Origin: Isoetes taiwanensis
Lineage: Eukaryota; Streptophyta; Lycopodiopsida; Isoetales; Isoetaceae
Direction of reading: 5' to 3'
DNA: 64,000 bases
Assembly: GCA_021234155.1 (NCBI GenBank)
Contig: JAJEKV010000092.1
Span: forward strand, 1,994,561-2,058,560
Every line of letters starts with the position of its first letter. The first letter of the stretch is position 1. The notes under the pieces were generated by a model, which worked only from the letters and a program-made list of their open reading frames with translations, ran no database searches and was not told where the DNA came from. Shown piece after piece: positions 21,838 to 36,099 of this stretch. The position numbers and the translations under genes were made by a program.

Positions 21838-23500
21838 TGTGACGTCCCCTACTCGTATACGGTGCACCCACCGTATACAAACAGGAGTTCATCCCCCATA
21901 CCAGCTCCACACTGATACAGGGCCCTCCACAATCACTGCACCCGTAACGAGTCCCAGTGGGAAGAGTGAAGGGGTCATTTTACCCCGTCTCCCTCAGGGC
22001 CTACCTAGCTGCGGAAGCGTAAACATACATGTCAGTATACAACATAAACACATATCCACCTCGAAGGGTGGGGCATCAACATCTGCATAGACAATGATCA
22101 GCATCATACAAAGGGGTTCTACCCAAGGCTCAGACTCGAAGGGATGACTGACGGCTTGGGTCTCCAGAGTTCATTGCAGACATAATTCATGGCAATGGAT
22201 TTGGATGGCATAAGAACATGGCATTGGGTTGTCCACTCCATCCGCCCCTCCTGTGCACACTTTGCAGAGTAGGCTGAAGAGTGTTGGGACCTGACTGTAG
22301 CCCGCCGGAGGCATAACCAAAGGGGCTATTCCTGGGTTGCATCTCCCCAGTTCCGATGGGGCAGGTAGGGATCACTCCCTCCAGAGGTCTACATGCTGAC
22401 CCAAGGTGACTAGAGGGCCACTGCCCTTATTCGACTGAACCCACTGGAAAGTGTACACCACTTCACGGGTGTCGAGCCCATGCCTTACCCACACTCAGTG
22501 GTAAGCCATTAGGCCTAGTCACAATGACCCCCGGTAGGCCTTACACACCAGAGGGATCGTTCAAGGGTCAGGACACGAACCTCCTTCTAAGCCAGTCTGG
22601 CCCCTTCACCCACAACCAGGTGTGGCTCTTGTGCACAGGCCGAATCTATAGTGTGCTAGAGAGGCTAATCTAGGAGCATCTACTACCAAGCTTTAGGTCT
22701 CTACCCCCCTTCCCAATACAAGGAGTTCATAGAGATACATTATCCATATACATCACAGGAGAACTAAAGAGCAAGATCTAATCTATATCATAGAGTTAGG
22801 TTCCTTAGTTAGAGTCTGGTATCTAGAGATCTAGAGGGCTGCTATGGGCAATTTAATAGGCTAAACCTACTGATTTAATGACTAGAAGATGGTTTAGGCT
22901 ATTAAATTGACGAAATACATGATCCTTGAGTTCCTCCTCCTGACCTGAGCTCAACCATCCTGCTAAACTGCTCGAATCAAGGGAAACTAATGGGGCAATT
23001 CGCTCAGACAGAGTCTGGAAGGCGGTTTTGACCCCTGGGGCAGCCAAAACAGAGCTCTAAACCCTAGAAACGAAAAATGGGCAAGTCAGGGTTTCCCTTA
23101 TTAAATAGACAAGGGGTTGGCTAGGGTTTCCAATTATCCCCTTTAGGCATGTGGGATAATTGGGAATGGGCCCACTTGCCTTTAATGGCTAGGTGGCAAA
23201 ATGTGCCCACATGGAAAGGTGTGCACATTAATGAATGTGCACATTGGTAAATCTGAACATTAATTGCACACTTGGGTATGGCCCACTTGGCATAAAGCGT
23301 CCACATGGGAAAATGTGCACCTAGATAAATGTGCACATGGTTAAATGTGCACATTAATAAATGCACATTCCTTGCAAGTTGCCCCCTAGGGCTACCCGCT
23401 TGGCTACACGTTGGCGTACACGTCAGTCGGGGTGGCGTGTACGCGTGACGGGGCAGTACAGTATACGTCCTGGGACCGTATACTGTGCTGGAACGTCACA
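21838..23500 (-). repeat. 5' LTR of the chromovirus (1663 bp)
   Basis: This is the partner of 10347-11983, with the same TGTGACGT...ACGTCACA termini and the same subterminal palindromes built on GTATAC. On the minus strand transcription would run from the TATTTAAG box (about 23115) toward the PBS at 21836. Confidence 0.95.
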
Positions 23501-24216
23501 GATTTGATGAAGTCTGTTGTTTGTTGACATTTCATAAGTGTCACCAACAAAAGTTTATTCACATCTCACATTATTCTTCCCGTGTAGGTAGTGGCAACGA
23601 TTAATGATTCACGGAACGAGTACATATGTCCATCAAGCAAGGCCATGAACCACCTTCTACATACACACTATTCCAAGGAGGAAAAGTTTCAAAAGCTGTT
23701 CTCGGCTTAGTAAGGTCAAGCTCCAGTGTGGCAAAGACCATTTCTATCAAATGGAAAAAACCTAACAGTTGTTTCTCACAAGTTCAGTTGAAGGTGCTTA
23801 TTAAAACCATGAACAACTTTCTCAAATGTAGAAAATAATTATCAGATACATTGCCTTGCTAGCAACCACATTGAATCCCAACACTTTCATAGAATTTGTG
23901 CAGCACCTTTGTTCTCAACATGCCCAAGCTGTGCATATACTGCAACCATACCTGTGAAGCAGATATTTTAGCATATATGTCAGTACACACAAGGGATGAT
24001 GACATTTGAGAAGATGAATTGGAATTGAAGAGTACTGACAAAATGGGAAAACCGGCAAAAAAAATACAGGTTTATTTTAATTTGAATTTTAAAACCTTCT
24101 TAACTGTTCTGCATGCGGTGGTTCTGGAGAAGTAGATCAATCTTAAAACCTTTTGGAGACAATATCCTGCCTGCAATCTGAATGCTCTCATATCCAAGCC
24201 CATCAAACAAGATCAC
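23501..24216. repeat. segmental duplication, copy B right half
   Basis: It begins with the target duplication GATTT, continues GATGAAGTCTGTTG and matches copy A from about 7515 to 8233. Joined to 9960-10346 it rebuilds copy B as it was before the chromovirus inserted. Confidence 0.9.
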
Positions 24217-24368
24217 CTACCATGCTCATGATGCATGAGGCTTTTAAGACACCTAGTTTGGGATTCAAATCAACAAGCTGCTCAGGAATGAGAACCCTTT
24301 TGCTCAACCCATCTACAACTTTGCAATCTCTTTTTGCAGCATGTTTTGGGCCAGAATCAACTTGATGG

Positions 24369-25272
24369 GTGAAGCTAAGAAGTTTAGTTTTGTTTTATAG
24401 GTTTTTGATGGAGGTTTATGATGATGCACCATGGAAGGAAAACTTGAGGATGACAAGGAGGTCGTTTTTATGGATATGTTCAGTGTTGGCACCTTCCATC
24501 AAAAAGCTGGATACTCGTTATAGGATGACAGTGCCTGTACCAGTGTGCGTAGGAGGTGCTTTATATAAATTGTTTAAGGCATGTGATTATGATGAGGTCT
24601 TTGAGAAGTTTGGAATAGGAAAGAGCACCTCTTCTTTAGTGCTAAAAGGAAGTTTGTCGTGCTATTAATTAATATACACTTCTAACATTCTATCAAGTGG
24701 CCAATAGGTGGCAATTTGCAGCGCATGGAAGCCTCATTTAGAGAAGTGAGCAGATGTCCTAATTGTCTGGAGCTATAAATTGCAAACATGTTGAGATTTT
24801 GAAACCTGTTGGACTTGAGGATTGTGATTACTTTGACAGAAAACAAAGACATTGTATTAACTTACAAGCTATGTGTGACACGAACAGGAGGTTCCTTGAT
24901 GTGTTTGTTGGGTATCCGGATCTGTGCATGATGCACGGGTTCCTATGAATTTGGGCTTGGCAGAAAAAACACTACACCATCAAATTTTACATGAGCCAAT
25001 TATGGTTATCAATGGTGCTTATATTCAATGATCGTCATGTGAGAGCAAGATTAGTTATTGAACAATCATTTGGAGTACTTAAAAGGGTGTTTAAGAGTTT
25101 GAGGACAATGCTTGTAGTGGATATTCACTTTGTGTCAAAGTTGATATACTCATGTTGCTTGTTGCATAACTTATTGTTGGAGTCAAGGAATATATATGTG
25201 GAAGCAGAGCTTCGAGAACTTGAAAAGGAACAGGAGCAAGATATAGTTACTGATGTGGGTGAGAGCATTTGA
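24369..25272 (+). pseudogene. PIF/Harbinger-type transposase remnant
   Basis: Three plus-strand pieces in shifting frames follow the order of HARBI1-like nucleases. The helix-turn-helix side is RRSFLWICSVLAPSI and ALYKLFKAC. Then come SGAINCKHVEI and DRKQRHCINLQAMCDTNRRFLDVFVGYP, which match the catalytic core. The C-terminal ARLVIEQSFGVLKRVFKSL and CCLLHNLLLE match the end of the DDE domain. The first catalytic Asp (normally GAxD) reads Asn, and several stops interrupt the chain, so it is inactive. Terminal inverted repeats were not located. Confidence 0.8.
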
Positions 25273-25442
25273 GACAATCTCTCACAATACTTGGTCTTCT
25301 TAAGGTAAAATGAGGATGCAATTCAATGTTTAGGAAAATGAGGTAAGGATAATATGGTATTGTATAAAACTTAAATTTTGTCTTTTTTTGTAACATTGTT
25401 TTGGTTGATCTAACAGGTGGTTCTCCATAGTAGCTGTGTAGC

Positions 25443-26233
25443 ATATGTAGCAAAATAACAGGGGGTTCCAGGGGAATTTGATATAGATGTAAAAATAACA
25501 ATTCTTGAAACCATAGACTACATATCTCTAAAACAATCGAATAGGTTGTTATAAGAAAAAACATAGATTCAAGATAAAAAATAATTACATTAGCTCATTG
25601 GGTACATTGGTTAAAGTAGTTTTATTAGAACATTGAGTTATTTTGGTAGAAGTTCTAACCATGTATTTCATATTCTAAAATCTTAGGCAAAGCCGTATAG
25701 AGGTTCGATATTCCTTCAAAACTTTATGCGAAATCGTATTTTATATTTCAAAAAGCGCCTCCAAAAATGACTATAAGCGAAATGAGAGATGCCCAGAGGC
25801 CCCAACATATGATCTAAGTCGTAGGATCGACGAATCCGACGACTGTAGTAGTCTAGGGTGCACCTTGTTTAGAATATGTAGCAAGGGGGTTCCAAGGGAA
25901 TTTGATATAAATGTAAAAATAACAATTCTTGAAACCATAAAAAATAATTGCATTAGCTCACTGGGTACATTGGTTAAAGTAGTCTTATTAGGACATTGAG
26001 TTATTTTTGGTAGAAGTTCGAACCCCTGTATTTCATATTCTAAAATATTAGACAAAGCCGTATAGAGGTTCGATATTCCCTCAAAACTTTAGGCAAAATC
26101 GTATTTCATATTTCAAAATCATAAGCGCCTCCAATAATAAATGACTATAAGCAAAACGAGAGGTGCCCAGACAATCTAGGTCGTAGGACCGACGAATCCG
26201 ACGACTGTAGTAGTCCAGGGTGCACCTCGTTTA
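25443..26233 (+). repeat. two tandem units of a ~430-bp repeat
   Basis: Units at 25443-25873 and 25874-26233 each begin ATATGTAGCAA followed by a GGGGGTTCCA(A/G)GGG stretch and end near GGTGCACCT(T/C)GTTTAGA. The second unit has lost about 70 bp. The same family occurs in inverted orientation at 39051-40236. Confidence 0.85.
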
Positions 26234-27134
26234 GAATATGTAGCAAATGCAGTGAACAATTCTAGGGCTGAAAACATTTGAACAGATTTTTATATAACAT
26301 ACTTGTGATATTGGTACATAATAGCGTGCCGAGTTTTTGGGTTAGCCTATCTGTATGCAATCTGCATGCTTATATTGATATTGGGGCATCTTTCTAGCTC
26401 TGATCTGCATGGTAGACTTTAGTACATCAGCATTTAGGTCGTCCTTGTGCTTAAGTATATGCTCTTTATTGGATCAACTATATGATCTTTATCCGCTCTT
26501 TGCTGGCTATTGAGGTGTTGTGAGCTGTACATAAAATTTGCAGCTATTGTACATACTTCTACTGTGTTTTTGAGAACAAATGATGTGAAGAGCGAAAAGC
26601 TCAAGAAATCTAAAGCTTACCTGCTAGTGAATTAGGCTCTTACCCTTCTTACGCTAACTGTCCTCTGGTTTCACTGCAGGTAACTAAGTTTCTTGCTCCT
26701 TGTTGTGTTTTCGTGATTAAAGGAAGCTATGATTCTACTGGAACTTTCAATAAGCAGTTCTGGCCGAGTATTTACATGACAGAAATAATATTCGGTAAAT
26801 TAATATGTGTAGCGCATTGACAAGGTATCATTCTACATAATTTATTTCCCCTCTTTTAAGATAATATGTTGACAATAATTTATTGAATAAGGATATATTA
26901 TTCTTGCATTGGTTTCTACATAATCTTGTGTATTTGAATAGAGTCCTGGCTATAAATTCTGGTAATTTCTTTGGCTTTAATAAATGTTAACCATTTTTAA
27001 GGCTTAAGTCAAAGTTACACCTGTTTTGACTTAAGGTTGCATATTGGCTTGAAGTGGTCTTTGCAAAAATCCATGGATGGTAAAAGTCTGTTTGAACAGA
27101 TTCTAAAAGTTTTTTTTGTTTTTTTGGGAAGACA
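26234..27134. other. no gene recognised
   Basis: AT-rich sequence between the tandem repeat and the gypsy fragment. It shows no protein motif. It is probably degenerate repeat or spacer. Confidence 0.45.
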
Positions 27135-28500
<1,366 letters not shown>

Positions 28501-28916
28501 GAATTGATTCTTAAAATGGAACAAGGCGAAGGAAGGTAAAATTCCAAAGTTTGAGATTCTTAGATACACCCAGAATATGCTCGATGACATCAAAACCCAC
28601 TCCCTCCCTAATGAATTGTCCCTTAATAGGGGGCAATCGAAAAACACATGCTCTACATTATTGGGTTGCCCGAAGGGGTGGGGGTGAGGAGTGTTGCCGA
28701 GGAGTCAACATGTGCCATAGAATATGCGATTTGGACAAACAGAGATGCGACATGAAACTCGTGGATTTTCCCGTTTCCAGGTGTCTGTTTCAATTCCAGG
28801 CCCATTAGGCTAAGCCACATGGCAACATCCAATTAGAAGCTGGAGGTGAAGGCCCTCCATCTAGGAGCCAATTTAGGGGAGACCAGTTTGGAGTATAGGC
28901 CTACTCCATGGGCCTC

Positions 28917-29096
28917 CGTAAAGTTCGGGGGGAGGATATTTCCCCACATTTCAGGCCTAGATTAAAACAGATAATCGCTTCCTCTCCTCCGATGTTGGCT
29001 TCATCTCCTCCGATGCTGGCTGATAACGGAGTAATCAAACTTTTGTGGCTACGATGGCAACACGTGGCAAGAAATATCCTCCCCCCGAACTTTACG
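28917..29096. mobile_element. MITE-like element with 26-bp perfect terminal repeats
   Basis: Bases 28917-28942 are exactly complementary to 29071-29096. The left arm begins CGTAAAGTTCGGGGGGAGGA. The 128-bp interior is non-coding. The corresponding place in duplication copy 2 (about 30977) is empty, so this stretch is an insertion. I could not define a clear target duplication. Confidence 0.75.
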
Positions 29097-29102
29097 TGAG
29101 GA

Positions 29103-29187
29103 AATGTTCGCCCGCAGGCCCTTACGCGGGGTGCGGACCAGGCGAGCCCGGCTCCTTACCCCGCGTAAGGGCCTGCGGGCGAACATT
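29103..29187. repeat. 30-bp perfect palindrome with 25-nt loop
   Basis: Bases 29103-29132 (AATGTTCGCCCGCAGGCCCT then TACGCGGGGT) are exactly complementary to 29158-29187. The stem is GC-rich. It lies six bases after the previous palindromic element, within the same insertion into copy 1. Confidence 0.92.
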
Positions 29188-29383
29188 ACCTCTACCATAA
29201 TTTTCTAGAAAGGGGGAGCTCCTCTCCTCTCATTGCCTATTAGGCCTAGGGAAGGCCTATTTTGCATGTGGCCATTGTCATCCCTTAACTATTGCAAACC
29301 GCACAAACCAAATGTACAATTGCAAAGAAAAGAAAAGAAAAGAACCCGTTGCCCTTAAAACCCTGAACCCCGAGGAGGAAAGC

Positions 29384-29524
29384 ATGGCGACCCCTTGGGC
29401 GATCGAGGTCCAGAAATACGCAGCAGCAAGGGCGCCAGAACTCCATTCCCTTCTCCAGGTACTTAAATTTCAGCATTCAAGGGAAACACAGGAGAAAGAA
29501 GGGACCTCACAAAATCTCTGCTAA
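29384..29524 (+). pseudogene. POP1: truncated 5' copy of POP1 exon 1
   Basis: It repeats the POP1 start (MATPWAIEVQKYAAARAPEL...) for 43 codons and then diverges to a stop (NLC). Its 5' flank matches the POP1 flank, so it brings a copy of the presumed promoter. A transcript from here would encode only the first ~43 residues unless it reads on to the real gene. Confidence 0.9.
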
Positions 29525-29799
29525 GGCTCATCATGTAGTCTAGCAGAAAGACATTCAATGTCAGTAGGAGTAGCATTACAGAATAGTTTAAACAGATGAT
29601 GATAGCCTATGAAGTTACCAATAGTATGCCATTTATTATCTACAGAATCTTTATCTAAATGCATTTGACTAGTTGCAGTCAATTCAATGTCATACATAAC
29701 CTGTGTTTTTATCCAATGTGTGGACAAGTTTTTGCCTCCATAATGACATCTATTTCTATGCTTCCATACATTCCTCTCATGAGCCTTTTCAATTGTGGT

Positions 29800-30545
<746 letters not shown>

Positions 30546-31016
30546 TCATTTCTTGAAGGTGAATTGATTCTTAAAATGGAACAAGGCGAAGGAAGGTAAA
30601 ATTCCAAAGTTTGAGATTCTTAGATACACCCAGAATATGCTCGATGACATCAAAACCCACTCCCTCCCTAATGAATTGTCCCTTAACAGGGGGCAATCGA
30701 AAAACACATGCTTCACATTATTGGGTTGCCCGAAGGGGTGGGGGTGAGGAGTGTTGCCGAGGAGTCAACATGTGCCATAGAATATGCGATTTGGACAAAC
30801 AGAGATGCGACATGAAACTCGTGGATTTTTCCGTTTCCAGGTGTCTGTTTCAATTCCAGGCCCATTAGGCTAAGCCACATGGCAACATCCAATTAGAAGC
30901 TGGAGGTGAAGGCCCTCCATCTAGGAGCCAATTTAGGGGAGACCGGTTTGGAGTATAGGCCTACCTCCATGGGCCTCCATAATTTTCTAGAAAGGGGGAG
31001 CTCCTCTCCTCTCATT

Positions 31017-31152
31017 ACTGCCACGGTTTTTCCCTCGAAAACCCTTCGGGGCGGGGTTTTTTTTAACCCAGACAGTAATAAGTTTGCTGCGCTCCTTATG
31101 GGTCCCATAGGCCGATTGGCCTCAGTGGACGATAAAAAAATCATTCATTCAT
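31017..31152 (+). mobile_element. SINE-like insertion with (TCAT)n tail
   Basis: This 136-bp insert is flanked by the 10-bp duplication TCCTCTCATT (31007-31016 and 31153-31162). Copy 1 has the uninterrupted site. It contains GGCCGATTGGCCTCAGTGGA and ends GATAAAAAAATCATTCATTC, the layout of a short non-LTR insert with a simple-repeat 3' tail. The family was not identified with certainty. It sits about 140 bp upstream of the POP1 start codon. Confidence 0.82.
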
Positions 31153-31162
31153 TCCTCTCATT

Positions 31163-31294
31163 GCCTATTAGGCCTAGGGAAGGCCTATTTTGCATGTGGC
31201 CATTGTCCCTTAACTATTGCAAACCAAATGTACAAATGCAAAGAAAAGAAAAGAACCCGTTGCCCTTAAAACCCTGAACCCCGAGGAGGAAAGC
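31163..31294 (+). promoter_or_regulatory. presumed POP1 5' flank and leader
   Basis: This is sequence between the SINE-like insertion and the POP1 ATG at 31295. It contains TTAAAACCCTGAACCCC just before the start, similar to the AAACCCTA telo-box common in plant genes for translation and RNA processing. There is no clear TATA box. The older promoter lies upstream of the insertion and is duplicated in copy 1. Confidence 0.35.
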
Positions 31295-34200
31295 ATGGCG
31301 ACCCCTTGGGCGATCGAGGTCCAGAAATACGCAGCAGCAAGGGCGCCAGAACTCCATTCCCTTCTCCAGGTACTTAAATTTCAGCATTCGAGGGAAACAC
31401 AGGAGAAAGAAGGGACCTCACAAGATGCTGCATTTTCGTTTGAGATGCCTTCGCATCTCCGGCGCAGGACCACTAGTCATAATCGTCGGCGTTATATGTT
31501 TTGGACCCGCAGAAAACAGCAGCAGAAACAACGGGAAAAAGCGGCATCGTTGGCCATGAAAAAAGCTCATGAAAATGAACATGGAAACGCTAACATGACC
31601 AATCCATCGGCGGAGGCAAAACCTGCAATCAATTTTGAGGATAGTAAGGAGAAACGAGAGGGTAAAAGAAAACTCAAGCTTGAGAGGCTGTCTAGAAGAG
31701 TGAGAAGAAAAATTGAGTTCAAACCCCGAGCTGATGGGACAATCCCGCGTTCTCGAGATGGGACACAGCGGCTCGGGACTCATGTTTGGCATGCTAAGCG
31801 TTTCAAAATGTGCAAACTTTGGGGCTATTGGCTGGCCAGTGGTCTTTCTGGAAGGTACGTTTTTCTGAATTGGGAGGATAAAAATTGATGGACAATGACA
31901 ATAAAATAAACGGCTGGCAGAATAGAGGAAATGAGCATTTTGAGCAAACTTGTGTTATAGTAATGTCACAAGAATATCAACAATTCTAATACGGGCATCT
32001 TTGCTTTCAGGGGACATGGATCAAAATCCTTGTTAAGAAGTTTAAAAACGGGTGCACTATTACATGATACGAGCTACTATAATGTGATTGAGGTCGAAGG
32101 TTCTTTGGTGAGCAAAGGTTCCTTAACAGCCTTTTAGAAAAGCTACTATTTTGCTATGACGTCTTCCTTTCACAGTCCACATTTAATTTATGAGAAGAAC
32201 AACATAATGGTAAGGGCATGGCTCAAATTGTGTCCTTGCAGTTAGCTTTAAAGCTTTTAAATTGAGAACCATTATCTACTGATTATCAGTACAGATAAGG
32301 GGACTGAAGAAGTTTCACGTCTTGTCAGTTTGGTGGAATTGTAGCCCAAAGTAAACAGAGAATCATGGGTATTGCAATGATTGGCACACAATGCATGTAC
32401 AAGGAACTATATATTTATTAATTGAAACAGTGTTGGCAGACCCAATCAGTTAGCTTTTACCCTTTTTACGGGTGAAGTAAAGAAACAGGTATGTTTTTAG
32501 AGTGCTAACAAGAGAGATGTCCCTATGAAGATCTAGAGAGATGCTTACAAGCGTGCAAAAACTTGGCTCAAACTTCAATTCTAAATGCAGGGCATGTGCC
32601 CTGATGCCCCAGTTGCACTAAGCTAAATATACTTTTAAGATATTGCATGCCCATTTCTGGAGATAATAATGTTAAGGAAGAGCCTTTGTTGGAACTCTTA
32701 GTAAACTTTTTATTATTAGGGAAGTTGAATATAAATTGGCTAAATTATGAGGTTATTTTCGTGGTGCTAATATTCACATGTATTAATGAACAGGATTCAA
32801 TTTTGATGGCATTAGATTTGTTGTTGCTTCCACAACCGTCTACATGTAAATCAGATATCTTACAGAATCTGGATGCATATAGTCCATTCTGCAGCGCCGC
32901 TATGGTAATGGCAAAACATACACCTTGAAATTGCATCGTATTTTGTTTTATGGTTTTTCTCACAATAAGTTATCTCATTAATTATGTTTTAGCTAGTAGC
33001 TGGTTCAAATTCATGCATTATGGTCTCAAAGGCCTCTATCTCAAATGCTTGATGCAGTAGCCATCATTTGCTCTTTATGTTCTGCTCTTGGCCTTCTTAT
33101 AGTCTTGCATCATCTGGTGCACTCAAATGTTCCTTTCAATTCCTTCCATTTGTTGCTTAGTCAATTCACTCTCATGGTGCTACCTAGCTGATAAAAATCG
33201 GGGCATGCATTTTTCTAGGTCCATCATTGTGGAAAAGCTCCATTTCAAGCAATTGGCCCAGCGACAGTAATTTGGAGACCCTGTAATGGGGAGTCTACAA
33301 TGAAATTGGTGGGTTCTCAGGTGGTTGCAACGGATTCCGTCCAGGCCACACAAGATGGTGATGTAATTAGAGACAAGCATCAAAAAGTCTGGATTTTGAT
33401 TCACCCAGCTGCATTTGAGGAAGCCGTCATGTCCTTGAATGCTGCTTTTTTGGAAGTGGTATGCTTTTCTCTGATCCAGAAGCTTGTGTGACAAAAATAC
33501 TCAATCAAATTAGTTTTGCAAATTAAATTAGTACAGTAGATATGACTGAGCTTTTGAAATAGTACAAGTGAATAATCAAAAGGAAAGAAAGTGAAAGTTA
33601 AACCATGGGGTGTATTGTGGGCTTGTAGTAGTTTCAGTGGATGCGTGGAGACTTACAATTGAAATTTTCTTGTATGCCTGTACGGATTGCTGCCTTACTC
33701 CATTGGATGAGAAGACGCCACTTTCACCCTTTGTTTGTTTCTTGAGCAGTTCCAACTCATTTGTTGAGCTTCTGTTCGAAAACTGTTGGCGAGGCTTTTA
33801 TGGATTAATGGGTGCTTTTGCTTTTTTGCTGTGATTTTCTAATCAGGCAAGTGGGAACAATTAAGAAATATTCACTGCTATGGCTGTAAAGTTGGCATTA
33901 AGTTTGTTGTTCCTAATTTCTTTAGTGTTCAGTTGATCCAACTGCTTTTAGTAGCATTCAGGAGAATATATGTCGTGTCATGGTCCTGAAATCCGTTGCA
34001 TTTTTTGCTTTTTTATCATTCTCAATGAGGAGCCATGTCACTGTTTTAAATGATCTCTAATATTGCTTAGGGTAATGGAGAAATGCAATATCAACAAAGA
34101 AAGGATCTTGCTCGACTTGATCTTTTTGGCACCAAAGCTGTTGAAGTACTACAGAAAGTACTGATTCCAACTCGTTGGTCTGCTTCTGGTTTCCTTGTTT

Positions 34201-36099
34201 TGTACTTTTGGCGTTTGTGTGTTTCTCTTGAAAATTTATAATATATGAAATGCAGCAGCGGGCTTCCAATAGGCAGAGTTCTTGATGAAGTTAATGCTCA
34301 GGATAGTCAAAAGAATCCATTCTTTTCAGAAGATAAGCTATTATTGCAGGCAAATAGTCTTCCACCAAAATCAGTTCTTGCTTACTCGGTGTATGATCCC
34401 CGTGATGTACCGACATTTGAAGACAAGGTTAGCAATGTCGAGTTTGAGTGTGAGGAAAATATGGATTGTCTGTCGGGGAATGCAATAAACATCTCTGAAA
34501 CTCCAGAGATGGAATTTGAAATGGGACCCCCTGAGTGTAAGTGGGTGACAGGGAATGGCTCTGTATCTCTTTGGGAACATGGCTCTTTGGTGAAGCCTCC
34601 AGTTAGTGAAAAGGGTCTATGCAAACAGCGGCAATTAAGGCGCCTGGCTTACTTCCACTTAAGCAAAGACGGTGGGATATTGAAAGCCAAGGGTAATGGA
34701 CCATGCCCCATTATGCTTTTGAAGCATGAAGAAGATGCATCTAATTGGTATCTAGTTTTGTTGTTTCTGCATCGGAGTTCATGAACATATCTTCTTATCT
34801 TTGTGGCCTTTTCAGGTGGTCTATTATATTACCATTGAGTTGGGTCCGGTCATTCTGGCTTCCATTGCTTTCTGCTGGAGTTCATGTCATTGGCCAAAGG
34901 GAGAGGCGTTGGCTTTTGACTAGTGTAAGACAATGTGCCTTAATCTCTTCTGTTCTTGTCCTGTTATATCCTTCTTGAGTATCTAGTAAAGAAATGCTTG
35001 TACAGATGGGGTTGCCATCATTTCCATTCGATTTTCCTGATTGCTCTGCATATGCATGCCATACTGCTACTGAGCTAGTTGCTCGTGCTGAAAAAGATGA
35101 GCGCAGACCTCACAACAAGCAGTTGATGCCAGAGTTGGTTCCACCACCATGGAGGTACCTGGATAATGTTTTTGTGACAGGGTTGAATTCCTGTTCAGTT
35201 GAAGATGCTGTGGTGGACAATACGGTTAAACATATGGATGTCAATGAAAGTGAGAGCAAAGTACTCTGCCCCTCTATGTGTGGGTCTAAATCAAATCCAC
35301 TTCCTTTGCCACGTGGTTCTTATTCCTTCCATGGCATTGTGCCCCACGCTACCTCCACTTTAGCAAATTATCTAAGAGAAAGCAATTTATCTCATCTCAT
35401 GGTGTTCCCCTTCCATCACAATGCTGATGAAAACAGTGTAATGGAAGGAAAAGTTTCCTTTCGCGATAGTATAAATGCAGAGAAGAACATAATACCTAAG
35501 AACCTTGTGACGGGATGCTTGTTATGCATTTTAGTACATGCTGCTCGGAAAGGTATATTGGATGAAGGTGCGGCACTCTACATGCCCTCTCCAAACGACT
35601 TCCAAGCATGGTTATGCAGGTAATAATTGGAGTTGATGTTGTTTTACATCTTAATAGCTCACTGAATTTACCTCAAAATACAGCTCTGGGAGATGGAATG
35701 GGGTAATTGTGCCTAAGAAGAATTTCCGTCGTGATCATCAAAAAGGAAAAGAAAATTATGAGAATAACAGCCTCCGAACACCCATTGGATTTGTGACTTC
35801 TGCGCCTCCTCGGGGAAGGTACTATTTGCATTGATCTTAACCTTGCACTCACTTAACCTTGAGTGGGTAGATCTGGATCGTGTAATTGCTTTCGCATGGT
35901 TTTTTTTTACAGTGAGACTTGTTCAGCCATAGCATTCTGTGAAGTTTCTGCTTTAGGAAGACTGAGATCATGGCAAATGCTAGACAGTAGGTGGGCTAAG
36001 AGGATGGACTTTTTCTTGCTATTCCAGAATGAGAGATCCACAAAATTGAGGCCTGCTCTTGCGACAGCTACTCTTGAATATCGCTTAGAGGATCTGTAA
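31295..36099 (+). CDS. POP1: ribonuclease P/MRP protein subunit POP1, 10 exons
   Basis: The exons are 31295-31854, 32011-32107, 32794-32904, 33219-33458, 34071-34177, 34256-34747, 34816-34924, 35006-35619, 35684-35818 and 35913-36099. They total 2652 bases, or 883 aa. All introns are GT-AG and all phases agree. POP1 is the large protein subunit of RNase P and RNase MRP, which trim tRNA 5' leaders and process pre-rRNA in the nucleus and nucleolus. The N-terminal POP1 domain shows HLRRRTTSHNRRR (residues 54-66) and THVWHAKRF (162-170). The POPLD domain begins near residue 533 (WSIILPLSWVRSFWLPLL, GQRERRWL). The conserved C-terminus has PIGFVTS and then a helical tail to residue 883. The length is close to other plant POP1 proteins. 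I see no break. The donor of exon 5 (GTCTGC) is the least certain junction. Confidence 0.94.

Larger units (their letters stand above)
10347..23500 (-). mobile_element. Ty3/gypsy chromovirus with two accessory ORFs
   Basis: This is a full-length 13.15 kb element on the minus strand. The LTRs (10347-11983 and 21838-23500) begin TGTGACGT and end ACGTCACA, a perfect 8-bp inverted pair. They are flanked by the 5-bp target duplication GATTT (10342-10346 and 23501-23505). Next to the right-hand (5') LTR is a 12-bp PBS complementary to initiator tRNA-Met. Next to the left-hand (3') LTR is a purine tract. Order in the element's direction: LTR, PBS, hairpin pair, ORF-B, hairpin pair, ORF-A, gag remnant, pol (PR-RT-RH-IN-chromodomain), PPT, LTR. 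Gag and pol are damaged, so it is non-autonomous. LTR similarity is high apart from a few indels, which suggests a fairly recent insertion. Confidence 0.96.

Noticed and set aside
31369-31383. GTACTTAAATTTCAG inside POP1 exon 1 looks like a 15-bp intron
   Set aside because: It is far too short to splice and the frame reads through it without a stop.
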